Of a stretch of DNA of 39,568 bases, positions 15,098 to 21,155 are shown piece by piece. The number at the start of each line of letters is the position of its first letter. Position 1 is the first letter of the stretch. This DNA comes from a virus. The notes beneath the pieces were generated by a model, which was given only the letters and a program-made list of their open reading frames with translations, had not been told where the DNA came from and did no database searches. Made by a program: the position numbers and the translations under genes. The stretch lies in IMG/VR virus record IMGVR_UViG_3300050821_006249, positions 1 through 39,568 of that record; one strand, given 5' to 3'.

Positions 15098-15343
15098 CTA
15101 TCTATTTTTTAGATTATGAAGAGATTCACGATGCGTTTTCATGGCTTCATCAAAAATTCTCTGTTTATCTTCCTGCTTTATTATTTGTAGCGCAGCAGTA
15201 GTACAAGTATATTTCATAAAATCAGAAATAGATTGGTCACATAAATTAGCGGCTCTTTCTATTAAAGCTTTATTAGCTTTACCTAATCCTACTTCTACTA
15301 TTTCTATTCGTTTGTCTTTTTTCATAGTTTTTAGATTATACAT
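15098..15343 (-). CDS. Ribbon-helix-helix antitoxin-like protein (DUF1778-type)
   Basis: 81 residues. KANKALIERAANLCDQSISD FMK-type spacing (residues 22-45) resembles the DUF1778/TacA antitoxin core, where a ribbon-helix-helix is followed by a helical tail that would block a GNAT toxin. No GNAT toxin gene follows; the next gene is the replication P-like one. AGGAAAG precedes the ATG at 15343; the ATG at 15325 is an alternative. It could act as a regulator of the replicon. Confidence 0.55.
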   Translation of the reverse strand: MYNLKTMKKDKRIEIVEVGLGKANKALIERAANLCDQSISDFMKYTCTTAALQIIKQEDKQRIFDEAMKTHRESLHNLKNR

Positions 15344-15408
15344 AAAAAAAGCTCTTTCCTATATCTAGTAATAATCTTTTAGTTATCTCTTAGTGCTTTA
15401 GAAGGGTG

Positions 15409-15583
15409 ACTTATTAGGGTAAGTGTGAACACTTATTTTGGAATAACTTGTGGATAACGTAATTTCGATAAAAACAGTAAATCTTCTAGGAAAAATAAAG
15501 AGATATTTGATTTAATTTTATACAGAATTTTGCAGTAGACAAAAGGAGGGCGTGGGGGTTTACCCTAGATTTAAAAATTAGGC
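15409..15583. other. Putative replication origin downstream of repA
   Basis: Non-coding region just beyond the repA stop. It holds a perfect DnaA box (TTATCCACA on the minus strand) at 15449-15457, the palindrome AAGTGTGAACACTT at 15421-15434, an inverted pair AGGGTAA (about 15415-15421) and TTACCCT (15558-15564), and an A/T-rich stretch (15460-15535). In IncFII-type plasmids oriR lies downstream of repA, begins with a DnaA box and is bound by cis-acting RepA. The arrangement matches; origin activity is inference. No tandem iterons were seen. Confidence 0.6.
15449..15457 (-). promoter_or_regulatory. Consensus DnaA box
   Basis: Reads TTATCCACA on the minus strand, the E. coli DnaA box consensus, about 127 bases beyond the repA stop in a non-coding region. 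Confidence 0.65.
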
Positions 15584-16546
15584 TTAAGATGGAAGAGGGC
15601 GCTTGATAACCAGTGGTTCTTGGCATGTTAAACGAGGGTCATTCTTTATTCTGTGTAGCTCGGCGTCCGATAGCATTTTATGGCGCATGCGCTCGATTGG
15701 TTTATTAGGTGCCTTATAAGCTTTATAGGAGGGTTTCATTTTACTGAATAGATCGGCTATTTCATTGGTTGCTGTTGCATGAGCTTTTCGTTGTTCTTTT
15801 GATCTAATAGGCTTAGGGGTATGTTGTCGTAGCCTTTGCATGTATCTATCTCGCAATTCCTGATCTCGATCATGTATCTCTTTAGCCTTGGCGCGTCCTT
15901 TCAGAAATTCCTCTTCTAGCCCTAGCATCGTGAATATTTTAGGGGTTAGACGAATAATCATTTTAACTGTTTTGTTATGTTCATTTACTATTTTATCGAC
16001 GACACAAATATCCTGGGCTTTTAATATGGCTATCATGCGTTTCTGGCGCCAGGGGGTTAATCTAGTGGCATTTCTTAGGTTAGTGTAATCGTGGTACACC
16101 GTTTCGTTACGGTTGTTGACCATCCCATAGGCCATAGTATAGACGTTGAGTCCATAGATAAGAGCATGGAGAGTAAGCGATAAAGCTCCTTCAACAGCTT
16201 CTGATCGTCTTTTTCGGCTACGTTTATGATTTTGATTACAGAATAAGGGGCGCAGTCCTGGGTATAGCTGCATATCGTTGCGGAAATCAATGGCATCGGA
16301 CAATCGGCGCCGGCTTTCTGCAATGATATAAGGTTGTCTTTTAGACGTTTTATGAAAGATGGGCTTTCGCAAGTTATTTTTATCATGCCCACATCGATTT
16401 CCTTTCGATAAATTTTCTCTTTTTCCCTCTTGCATTGTAAGACAAATGCTATTATCATTCTTCCTGTTGTTAAATTTTAAGTGACCGCTTGTTATGTTCC
16501 CGTGCAAGGAGTTGACATTACAAGCGGGTTCCATCCCGATTTTCAT
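15584..16546 (-). CDS. repA: Plasmid-type replication initiator, RepA (IncFII-like)
   Basis: 320 residues. A basic N-terminus is followed by a core with KRSRKRRSEAVEGALSLTLH (109-128), winged-helix-like segments (TRLTPWRQKRMIAILKAQDI, 161-180; KMIIRLTPKIFTMLGL) and a long charged helical tail with many Arg. Order and spacing resemble the IncFII RepA proteins (R..rAi.aLlqgl.....T...L.ItRatRal..L...Gli....t..iTf...f...l). The start is an ATGA overlap with a 12-codon leader, and a DnaA-box region lies downstream: both are features of IncFII-type control. Residues 1-60 look unlike the family, so a later start is possible. Confidence 0.6.
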   Translation of the reverse strand: MKIGMEPACNVNSLHGNITSGHLKFNNRKNDNSICLTMQEGKRENLSKGNRCGHDKNNLRKPIFHKTSKRQPYIIAESRRRLSDAIDFRNDMQLYPGLRPLFCNQNHKRSRKRRSEAVEGALSLTLHALIYGLNVYTMAYGMVNNRNETVYHDYTNLRNATRLTPWRQKRMIAILKAQDICVVDKIVNEHNKTVKMIIRLTPKIFTMLGLEEEFLKGRAKAKEIHDRDQELRDRYMQRLRQHTPKPIRSKEQRKAHATATNEIADLFSKMKPSYKAYKAPNKPIERMRHKMLSDAELHRIKNDPRLTCQEPLVIKRPLPS

Positions 16547-16581
16547 AGATTATCTCTTTTCGTGGCTATCCGTAGCCGCAT
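16543..16581 (-). CDS. Twelve-residue repA leader peptide (tap-like)
   Basis: ATG at 16581 gives MRLRIATKRDNL and a TGA that overlaps the repA ATG as ATGA. A hairpin GGCTA/TAGCC with a 4-base loop (16564-16577) lies within it, ahead of the weak repA ribosome site AGAGAT. In IncFII plasmids translation of the short tap frame opens a structure over the repA start and its stop overlaps repA in the same way. The leader's own ribosome site is weak. Confidence 0.5.
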   Translation of the reverse strand: MRLRIATKRDNL

Positions 16582-16602
16582 CTTTTTAAGTTAATAATTC
16601 AT

Positions 16603-16679
16603 CGTAACAAGTTGGATTATCCAACCGGCTGAAAGGTTCTTTTAAGACCTCTCTATACGCCTTATAGAAGGTTGTTACG
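16603..16679 (-). ncRNA. Cloverleaf-forming repA leader or antisense RNA region
   Basis: Four perfect or near-perfect helices fill 77 bases: closing stem CGTAACAA (16603-16610) with TTGTTACG (16672-16679), hairpin GTTGGAT/ATCCAAC (16611-16625), hairpin AGGTTCT/AGACCT (16634-16650) and hairpin TCTATA/TATAGA (16652-16668). The total length and three arms match a tRNA cloverleaf, but on the minus strand the T-arm position has a 5-base loop ATAAT without the TTC motif. It lies 22 bases upstream of the leader peptide, where copy-number RNAs sit in RepA replicons. It could be transcribed from either strand. Confidence 0.55.
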
Positions 16680-16931
16680 CTCTTCTGGAAGAAAAATACT
16701 GCTCTCTCCCAATAAAAAAATCAATTAGCATATTTTTTGCCTACCTACTTGACTTTTCTATTAGTTTTTCCCAGCACGGCTTTAGAGTATTCACTAAAAT
16801 AATTTAAAGGACACTTCTTGGCTTAGCTTGCCATACTCATGTTTGCGATCCTCAAACAGGTTCGCCGGGAAAGAAAGTAGGGTAGGATAAATAAATAGGG
16901 GTTGCAAGTGGGGAAGAGTGAAATATATGTG
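16680..16931. other. Non-coding spacer between repA leader and regulator gene
   Basis: About 250 bases with no credible reading frame. TTGACT at 16749-16754 on the plus strand is a good -35 but I see no matching -10. GGAGAGAGCAGTATTTTTC on the minus strand could be part of a repA promoter. A short frame on the minus strand (16794-17027) lacks a ribosome site. Confidence 0.5.
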
Positions 16932-16960
16932 TTGTTTATATTTTTTACTTTCTTTACAAT
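16932..16960 (+). promoter_or_regulatory. Regulator promoter overlapped by operator 1
   Basis: TTGTTT (16932-16937) and TACAAT (16955-16960) with a 17-base spacer. The -10 lies inside the palindrome at 16952-16967, so a protein bound there would block RNA polymerase. The regulator gene follows at 16998. Confidence 0.6.
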
Positions 16961-16967
16961 TGTAAAG
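16952..16967. promoter_or_regulatory. Operator 1, 16-bp palindrome
   Basis: CTTTACAATTGTAAAG is fully self-complementary. A near copy, CTTTACATTTGTAAAG, lies at 17233-17248 on the other side of the regulator gene. The two differ only at one central base. Confidence 0.75.
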
Positions 16968-16997
16968 AGTTATTTCATTTCTAATAGGAAAGCAATA

Positions 16998-17213
16998 GTG
17001 ATAAGCCAAAAAATGCCTTTTAAGCAAAAAAAAATATTCTCATGTCGTCTTAGACCTGAGATTTTTAAGAAAATTAAATCAATTTCTAAAAAAATTAATA
17101 AATCATCGAAGTTTAAATTTTCTCAAGCTGATATAGTAGAATTGTCTATCTGTATGATAGAAAATGAAAAAGTTGATAAATTAATCGGTATTTATACGGA
17201 AAGTTTGCGATGA
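16998..17213 (+). CDS. Ribbon-helix-helix-like transcription regulator
   Basis: 71 residues from the GTG at 16998, which has AGGAAAG 6 bases upstream; the next in-frame ATG is 17013. KKIFSCRLRPEIFKKIKSIS gives a short strand and helix, then SQADIVELSICMIENEKVDK gives a second helix: the layout of a MetJ/Arc/CopG-type DNA-binding dimer. Its gene is bracketed by two copies of one palindromic operator, one over its own promoter and one before the recombination operon, as expected for an autoregulated early-gene repressor. Function is inferred from this arrangement. Confidence 0.6.
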   Translation: MISQKMPFKQKKIFSCRLRPEIFKKIKSISKKINKSSKFKFSQADIVELSICMIENEKVDKLIGIYTESLR

Positions 17214-17232
17214 AATTTTTATTTAAAAAAAG

Positions 17233-17248
17233 CTTTACATTTGTAAAG
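17233..17248. promoter_or_regulatory. Operator 2, palindrome before the early operon
   Basis: CTTTACATTTGTAAAG, 7-base arms with a 2-base centre, matching operator 1. It includes a possible -35 (TTTACA, 17234-17239) with AACAAT at 17257-17262 17 bases later. Confidence 0.72.
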
Positions 17249-17268
17249 TGATATGAAACAATAGGTCA

Positions 17269-17299
17269 TATCAAGGTGAGGCGCGAACCCACCTTGATA
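17269..17299 (+). promoter_or_regulatory. Leader hairpin of the early operon
   Basis: TATCAAGGTG and CACCTTGATA form a perfect 10-bp stem around an 11-base loop (AGGCGCGAACC). No run of T follows, so it is not a standard terminator. It lies in the untranslated leader between operator 2 and the gene at 17341 and may be an RNA stability or protein-binding element. Confidence 0.5.
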
Positions 17300-17340
17300 C
17301 TAACTTACAATGCTATTAACCTTTGCAGGAGTCCTTAACA

Positions 17341-17550
17341 ATGGAAGCTAAAGAGATATTACCAAAAGATCCGATAGATAAGCAAGTATATCAATATATC
17401 TTTGCTATACTTAATATACTAGCGGAAGTGGAAAATGAGGTAACTAAGTCAGCAAATGTATTTGACGATTTATTTATCGGTAAATTACATGCCATTAGTG
17501 TATATGGCGAAAAGGCAGTAGAACTTATTAACTCCAAGGAAGGAGAATAA
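17341..17550 (+). CDS. Hypothetical helical protein
   Basis: 69 residues: MEAKEILPKDPIDKQVYQYI, then a helix and FDDLFIGKLHAISVYGEKAV. AGGAG lies 9 bases before the ATG at 17341; the frame upstream to 17323 crosses this site. First gene of the early operon. Not recognised. Confidence 0.6.
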   Translation: MEAKEILPKDPIDKQVYQYIFAILNILAEVENEVTKSANVFDDLFIGKLHAISVYGEKAVELINSKEGE

Positions 17551-17551
17551 C

Positions 17552-17974
17552 ATGATAAAGACAATACCTGATATTTTCAGAAACCCTCGTATCACCAATT
17601 TAATCAATGCTCAAATAGATTATGGCTATAAATCTTATAGCGCTTTAGATTCTATTGATAAAGAGTTAATCACTGCTGAATGTATCGCATTACTTGGCAA
17701 CGATGCTAGTGAATGTATTACAGACGCAGCCTCTCTCGACAATATTCTTTGTGATTTATCTATTTATCTTAAAAAAACTGATAACGAAGCTAAATATGAT
17801 CTCATAGATAGTTTACGAAATCACGCTACTAAAATCTATGAAGATAAGCTCGAACTATTGTTTCAGGAATTAATCATAGAGCGTAAACATGAGATAAATG
17901 CCGAATATCATTATGCCCATGGTCATCATCATCAAATAGATAGAGATACAGGGGAAATGTCATGGTCATATTAA
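17552..17974 (+). CDS. Hypothetical protein with His-rich segment
   Basis: 140 residues, helical (MIKTIPDIFRNPRITNLINA onward), with a His-rich stretch HYAHGHHHQIDRDTGEMSWSY at the end. AAGGAGAATAAC precedes the ATG. Not recognised; similar small helical proteins precede exonuclease genes in other phages. Confidence 0.62.
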   Translation: MIKTIPDIFRNPRITNLINAQIDYGYKSYSALDSIDKELITAECIALLGNDASECITDAASLDNILCDLSIYLKKTDNEAKYDLIDSLRNHATKIYEDKLELLFQELIIERKHEINAEYHYAHGHHHQIDRDTGEMSWSY

Positions 17975-18045
17975 AGAATATTCTAGGTCTTACACTAGTA
18001 TTTATCATGTTTTTAATTTGTTTCATTCAAATTAGTTATTTATAG
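17962..18045 (+). CDS. Very small membrane peptide
   Basis: 27 residues, MVILKNILGLTLVFIMFLIC then FIQISYL: one hydrophobic span and almost nothing else. GGGG lies 7 bases upstream and the frame overlaps the previous gene by 13 bases. It stops 12 bases before the exonuclease gene. Real expression is uncertain. Confidence 0.42.
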   Translation: MVILKNILGLTLVFIMFLICFIQISYL

Positions 18046-18057
18046 GGAGGATTTATC

Positions 18058-18861
18058 ATGACTCCAGGAATTTATGATATCGAAAACGAAGATTATCACA
18101 ATTCAGAGGGTTTAAGTAGAAGTGCTTTAATGAAGTTTAAGATTTCACCTTTGCATTATTGGAGCGAATATAAAAAAGAAGGGCGGAAAAAAGAAACTAA
18201 TACACCAGCTTTAATACTAGGAAATGCTGTGCATACCTATATTTTACAGCCAGAAGAATTTGACGAATATTATTGTGTATCAGAAAAACCAGATCAAAGA
18301 ACGACAAAAGGTAAAGAAGATTGGGCAGAAATACAACATAATAATAGAGGTAAAATTATTATCTCAACCGCAGTTTATGAAGAAGTACAGAAATTAGGAA
18401 GGGCTTTTTTAACTCATGAGCTTGCTAAGAAATTTCTAGTAGGCGTTCAGGTAGAAAAGTCTGTTTTCTGGAAAGATAGTAAAACTAATATTCTATGCAA
18501 AGCTCGTCCTGATATTTGGCTACAGAATATAATTGCAGATATAAAAACAACTAATGATGCGTCACCGCGGTCATTTCAACGAGATATAATGAAATATGGT
18601 TATCATATCCAGGCAGCAATGGTGCAAGATGGTATCTATCATGTCACTAAAAAGATGATAGAAACTTTTGTTTTTATTGCTATTGAAAAGGAGGAACCTT
18701 ATGCTATCGGCATTTATGAATTAGACAAGGAATCAATTCAAAAGGGTCGGGAAGAGTATAAGGCATTGTTAGATGATTACATTCCTTATCAAGATAAAGA
18801 TGTCAAAATATGGCCTGGATATAAACCAACTGTAATTTCACTACCAGCTTATTATTACTAG
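18058..18861 (+). CDS. PD-(D/E)XK exonuclease, RecE/DUF3799-like
   Basis: 267 residues. Digests one strand of double-stranded ends for single-strand annealing recombination. YHNSEGLSRSALMKFKISPL is the usual N-terminus, GNAVHT (residues 55-60) supplies the conserved His, Glu133 follows, then the core ARPDIW (149-154) and ADIKTT (160-165; D..K), and HIQAAMVQDG (183-192) with the conserved Gln. The length is typical. The annealing protein follows after one gene, forming a Red-like pair. GGGAGG precedes the start. Confidence 0.85.
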   Translation: MTPGIYDIENEDYHNSEGLSRSALMKFKISPLHYWSEYKKEGRKKETNTPALILGNAVHTYILQPEEFDEYYCVSEKPDQRTTKGKEDWAEIQHNNRGKIIISTAVYEEVQKLGRAFLTHELAKKFLVGVQVEKSVFWKDSKTNILCKARPDIWLQNIIADIKTTNDASPRSFQRDIMKYGYHIQAAMVQDGIYHVTKKMIETFVFIAIEKEEPYAIGIYELDKESIQKGREEYKALLDDYIPYQDKDVKIWPGYKPTVISLPAYYY

Positions 18862-18870
18862 GAGATTAAT

Positions 18871-19284
18871 ATGAGTGAATTGAATGAACAGACGGTAAAA
18901 GAGATAGATGATATGTGTTCATCTCTTGAAAAAGGTAAAGAAAGCATAGAAAAAAGATTTAAGTCAATTTTAGAGGAATTTATTAATGATTCATGGAATA
19001 ACTTTGATGATTATTTGCAAAATTATTCAAGATATGAATATGAAAGAATGGTCAGAAGAGATGTTGATGAAACTATAGAAGGATTGTTATCAGGTGATAC
19101 TAAATGGCTAAAGATGCAAAATATTATATCTGAGCATACCTGGGAAAAAGTTCAAAAAATAAGGTTAGCTATATGGGAAACAGCTGGCGGCGAAATTGCT
19201 AATTCAATAATTTTTTCTTTAAAAGAAGAAGTTGAAGATTTGAAGAAGAAATTAAAATGGTATAGTGAATCACGTAGTTATTAA
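18871..19284 (+). CDS. Hypothetical helical protein
   Basis: 137 residues, charged and helical (MSELNEQTVKEIDDMCSSLE; ends LKKKLKWYSESRSY). AGGAG precedes the start. It sits between the exonuclease and annealing protein genes, so it may be accessory to recombination, but nothing in the sequence shows this. Confidence 0.62.
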   Translation: MSELNEQTVKEIDDMCSSLEKGKESIEKRFKSILEEFINDSWNNFDDYLQNYSRYEYERMVRRDVDETIEGLLSGDTKWLKMQNIISEHTWEKVQKIRLAIWETAGGEIANSIIFSLKEEVEDLKKKLKWYSESRSY

Positions 19285-19299
19285 ATAGGAGAGTAAATA

Positions 19300-20082
19300 A
19301 TGTCAGAAGTCATGATTCAAGATACAGGGATACATGCTAGAGCCGAATTAGATGTGCAAATTACGACAGCAAAAGCCTATCCTAGAAAAGTAAATGATTT
19401 TATTAATAAAGCAATTGAGCTTGCAACACTCGATCAAGATACAGCAGCATCATGTATTTATTGTTTAGTAAGAAATGGAAAGGATGGAAAATCAGAAATC
19501 AAAGGTGGTTCGATTAGACTTGCTGAGATTGCAGCTACTTGTTGGGGTAATATTCATGCAGCAACTCGTATTATCGGCAACGATGGGAAATTCATCACTG
19601 CTCAAGGTGTTGCATGGGATTTGGAAAATAATGTCAAAATAGGAACAGAAGTTAAACGCCGTATAACGAGCAAAGATGGAAGAACTTATTCTGATGATAT
19701 GCAAATGACTACAGGTAATGCAGCAGCAGCTATTGCACTTAGAAACGCCATCTTTAAAGTAGTTCCAAAAGCATTGGTAGATCGTGTTTATGAGGCAGCC
19801 GTTAAATTTGCTGTAGGCGATCATAAAACTATCGATTCTAAAAGAAAAATTATCTTTGAAAGATTCAATAAAATGGGTATTGAGAATAAAAAAATATTGG
19901 GATTCTATGGTAAAACCTCATTAGAGGAATTTGACGCGAATGATATAGCTGAGTTGATTGGTATCGGCACCTCTATTAAAGAGGGAATATTATCAATTGA
20001 TAAAGCTTTTTCTATGGAATTATTAGAGGAAAATAGTCAAAATACCGAGGAAAAGATCAACGGTCTTTTGGATAATAAATAA
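19300..20082 (+). CDS. Putative single-strand annealing protein
   Basis: 260 residues. GGSIRLAEIAATCWGN (about 67-82), a beta-rich centre with VAWDLENNVKIGTEVKRRIT, and DDMQMTTGNAAAAIALRNAI followed by VPKALVDRVYEAA form a conserved protein found beside YqaJ/RecE-type exonucleases in many phages. I infer that it anneals complementary strands, by that association; I do not recognise a standard RecT, Erf or Redbeta signature. The last 50 residues are variable. AGGAG precedes the ATG. Confidence 0.6.
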   Translation: MSEVMIQDTGIHARAELDVQITTAKAYPRKVNDFINKAIELATLDQDTAASCIYCLVRNGKDGKSEIKGGSIRLAEIAATCWGNIHAATRIIGNDGKFITAQGVAWDLENNVKIGTEVKRRITSKDGRTYSDDMQMTTGNAAAAIALRNAIFKVVPKALVDRVYEAAVKFAVGDHKTIDSKRKIIFERFNKMGIENKKILGFYGKTSLEEFDANDIAELIGIGTSIKEGILSIDKAFSMELLEENSQNTEEKINGLLDNK

Positions 20083-20095
20083 TAAGGAGATTAAT

Positions 20096-20227
20096 ATGGG
20101 AGATAATAAGGATATTTACCCTTTTCAATGTAATGATAGATGCGAATTTTGCGGTGAAATACATTCGGCTAATGTAGAATGCCGAGATTCAGAAGGTGAG
20201 CCGATAGATGAGATGTTTTTTGATTGA
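20096..20227 (+). CDS. Small zinc-binding protein
   Basis: 43 residues, found by reading the gap. MGDNKDIYPFQCNDRCEFCG, then EIHSANVEC: four Cys plus a His could bind one zinc. AAGGAG lies 6-7 bases before the ATG. Last protein gene before the RNA locus. Confidence 0.58.
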   Translation: MGDNKDIYPFQCNDRCEFCGEIHSANVECRDSEGEPIDEMFFD

Positions 20228-20239
20228 TCGATTAATTAT

Positions 20240-20386
20240 GGAGCTATCGGCGTGGACAGTGACACGCGGGATGACTCTCAGCCGTATCGTGGGCTTCGAG
20301 TTAATCGTTGACTGCAAGTGAATCAACATATTATGTCAATGAAACAGGTAGCAGATACGAGTCAGTGCAATTCTGGCATAGCTCCA
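20240..20386 (+). ncRNA. tRNA-like folded element A
   Basis: 147 bases closed by a perfect 8-bp stem GGAGCTAT/ATAGCTCC followed by A, like an acceptor stem and discriminator. Next is hairpin GCGTG/CACGC with loop GACAGTGA (20250-20267), where a D arm would be. Just before the closing strand is hairpin GTCAG/CTGGC with loop TGCAATT (20361-20377), where a T arm would be. The middle 90 bases contain GTTGA/TCAAC and CGTATC/GATACG pairs but no anticodon arm that I can place. The loops recur in element C. Confidence 0.6.
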
Positions 20387-20457
20387 AAGAGTGCAGGGTT
20401 TAATTATACCCGTATTACCAGCCGCCGGTATGGTGCATAAAACCGGCAAAGAATCAT

Positions 20458-20530
20458 TGGCACGTAGCAAAGCGGTAATGCAGCACCCTGTTAAGGTGCT
20501 TATGCGTAGGTTCGAGTCCTACCGTGCCAG
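20458..20530 (+). tRNA. tRNA-Asn(GTT)
   Basis: Perfect cloverleaf of 73 bases: acceptor TGGCACG/CGTGCCA with discriminator G, anticodon stem GCACC/GGTGC with loop CTGTTAA (anticodon GTT), T arm GTAGG/CCTAC with loop TTCGAGT. CCA is not encoded. A hairpin GCCGGT/ACCGGC lies just upstream (20424-20447). It would serve the AAT/AAC codons, frequent in this AT-rich genome. Confidence 0.95.
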
Positions 20531-20542
20531 AATAAATTGAAA

Positions 20543-20625
20543 GGATGAGTGGGTGAGGGGTTAAAACCGGCAGACTGTAAATCTGTTCTCCGCGGAGTAC
20601 GCTAGTTCGAATCTAGCCTCATCCA
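20543..20625 (+). tRNA. tRNA-Tyr(GTA)
   Basis: Class II tRNA of 83 bases with acceptor GGATGAG/CTCATCC and discriminator A, anticodon stem CAGA/TCTG with loop CTGTAAA (anticodon GTA), a long variable arm around CTCCGCGGAG, and T arm GCTAG/CTAGC with loop TTCGAAT. CCA is not encoded. It follows tRNA-Asn after 12 bases, the shared spacer AATAAATTGAAA suggesting one transcript. Confidence 0.95.
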
Positions 20626-20744
20626 GAATAAATTATGGTAATAAGTGCGGTTCAATTCCGTATTAGCTACGTTCGAATCGTAGGCTCTGGGCATCGTCTT
20701 AGGGGTTTTAGCGAAATGGTATCCTGCTTATTACCAAGAATTAT

Positions 20745-20907
20745 GGTAACTGTAGCTCGAAAAGATAGGTGTCATAGTAGTCGCCTAATCGAAGAGTCTC
20801 TCATATTGCAGAAATGCGAGGTCTTGTGGCAAGGTTAGATAATGACCCCTTATCAGCCATACAAGGCTAACGAGAGAGGTTGGAGGTGCAATTCCTCTCA
20901 GTTACCG
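20745..20907 (+). ncRNA. tRNA-like folded element B
   Basis: 163 bases closed by 8-bp stem GGTAACTG/CAGTTACC. The closing strand is preceded by a hairpin with a TGCAATT loop (GAGG/CCTC, extendable to GAGAGG/CCTCTC by an alternative pairing). Inner helices include AGGTG/CGCCT (20767-20786) and CTTGT-GGC with GCC-AT-ACAAG. It lacks the GACAGTGA loop of elements A and C. Confidence 0.5.
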
Positions 20908-21049
20908 CGGAATATAGTTTATATAAACGTTTTGAGGATACGTATAATCCTCCCTGACGCCCTGACTATGAAAGTCCCGTAGAATTACGGAAACACCGCT
21001 TGATAGTTTTATGGCGCCGAAGAATATCAGGAAAAATATAAGCTATATA

Positions 21050-21155
21050 CCGATAGCAGCGCTGACAGTGAAGCCCGCAATATCGCGATATGTGGTCGTT
21101 GGATTGCCTGTCATAGGAAGAACAACGATAGTGAGTGCAATTCTCACCTATTGGT
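21050..21155 (+). ncRNA. tRNA-like folded element C
   Basis: 106 bases fold completely into a multibranch: closing stem CCGATAG/CTATTGG (one G-T), hairpin GCT/AGC with loop GACAGTGA (21061-21074), hairpin CCGC-ATAT/ATAT-GTGG (21075-21095), stem TCGTTG/CAACGA (21096-21128) with inner CC/GG, and hairpin GTGAG/CTCAC with loop TGCAATT (21131-21147). This is the outline of a class II tRNA, but the arm in the anticodon position has a CGCG tip and no 7-base loop. Confidence 0.6.

Noticed and set aside
16794-17027. 77-codon minus-strand frame upstream of repA
   Set aside because: No ribosome site; it overlaps the operator and the regulator gene's leader.
20240-20386. Intron-containing tRNA
   Set aside because: The closing stem and T-like arm are good, but no anticodon stem with a 7-base loop could be placed with any splice choice, and similar layouts in elements B and C also fail.
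20635-20838. Open reading frame across the structured RNA
   Set aside because: No ribosome site, and it runs through T-loop hairpins and long helices. Its composition does not look like protein.
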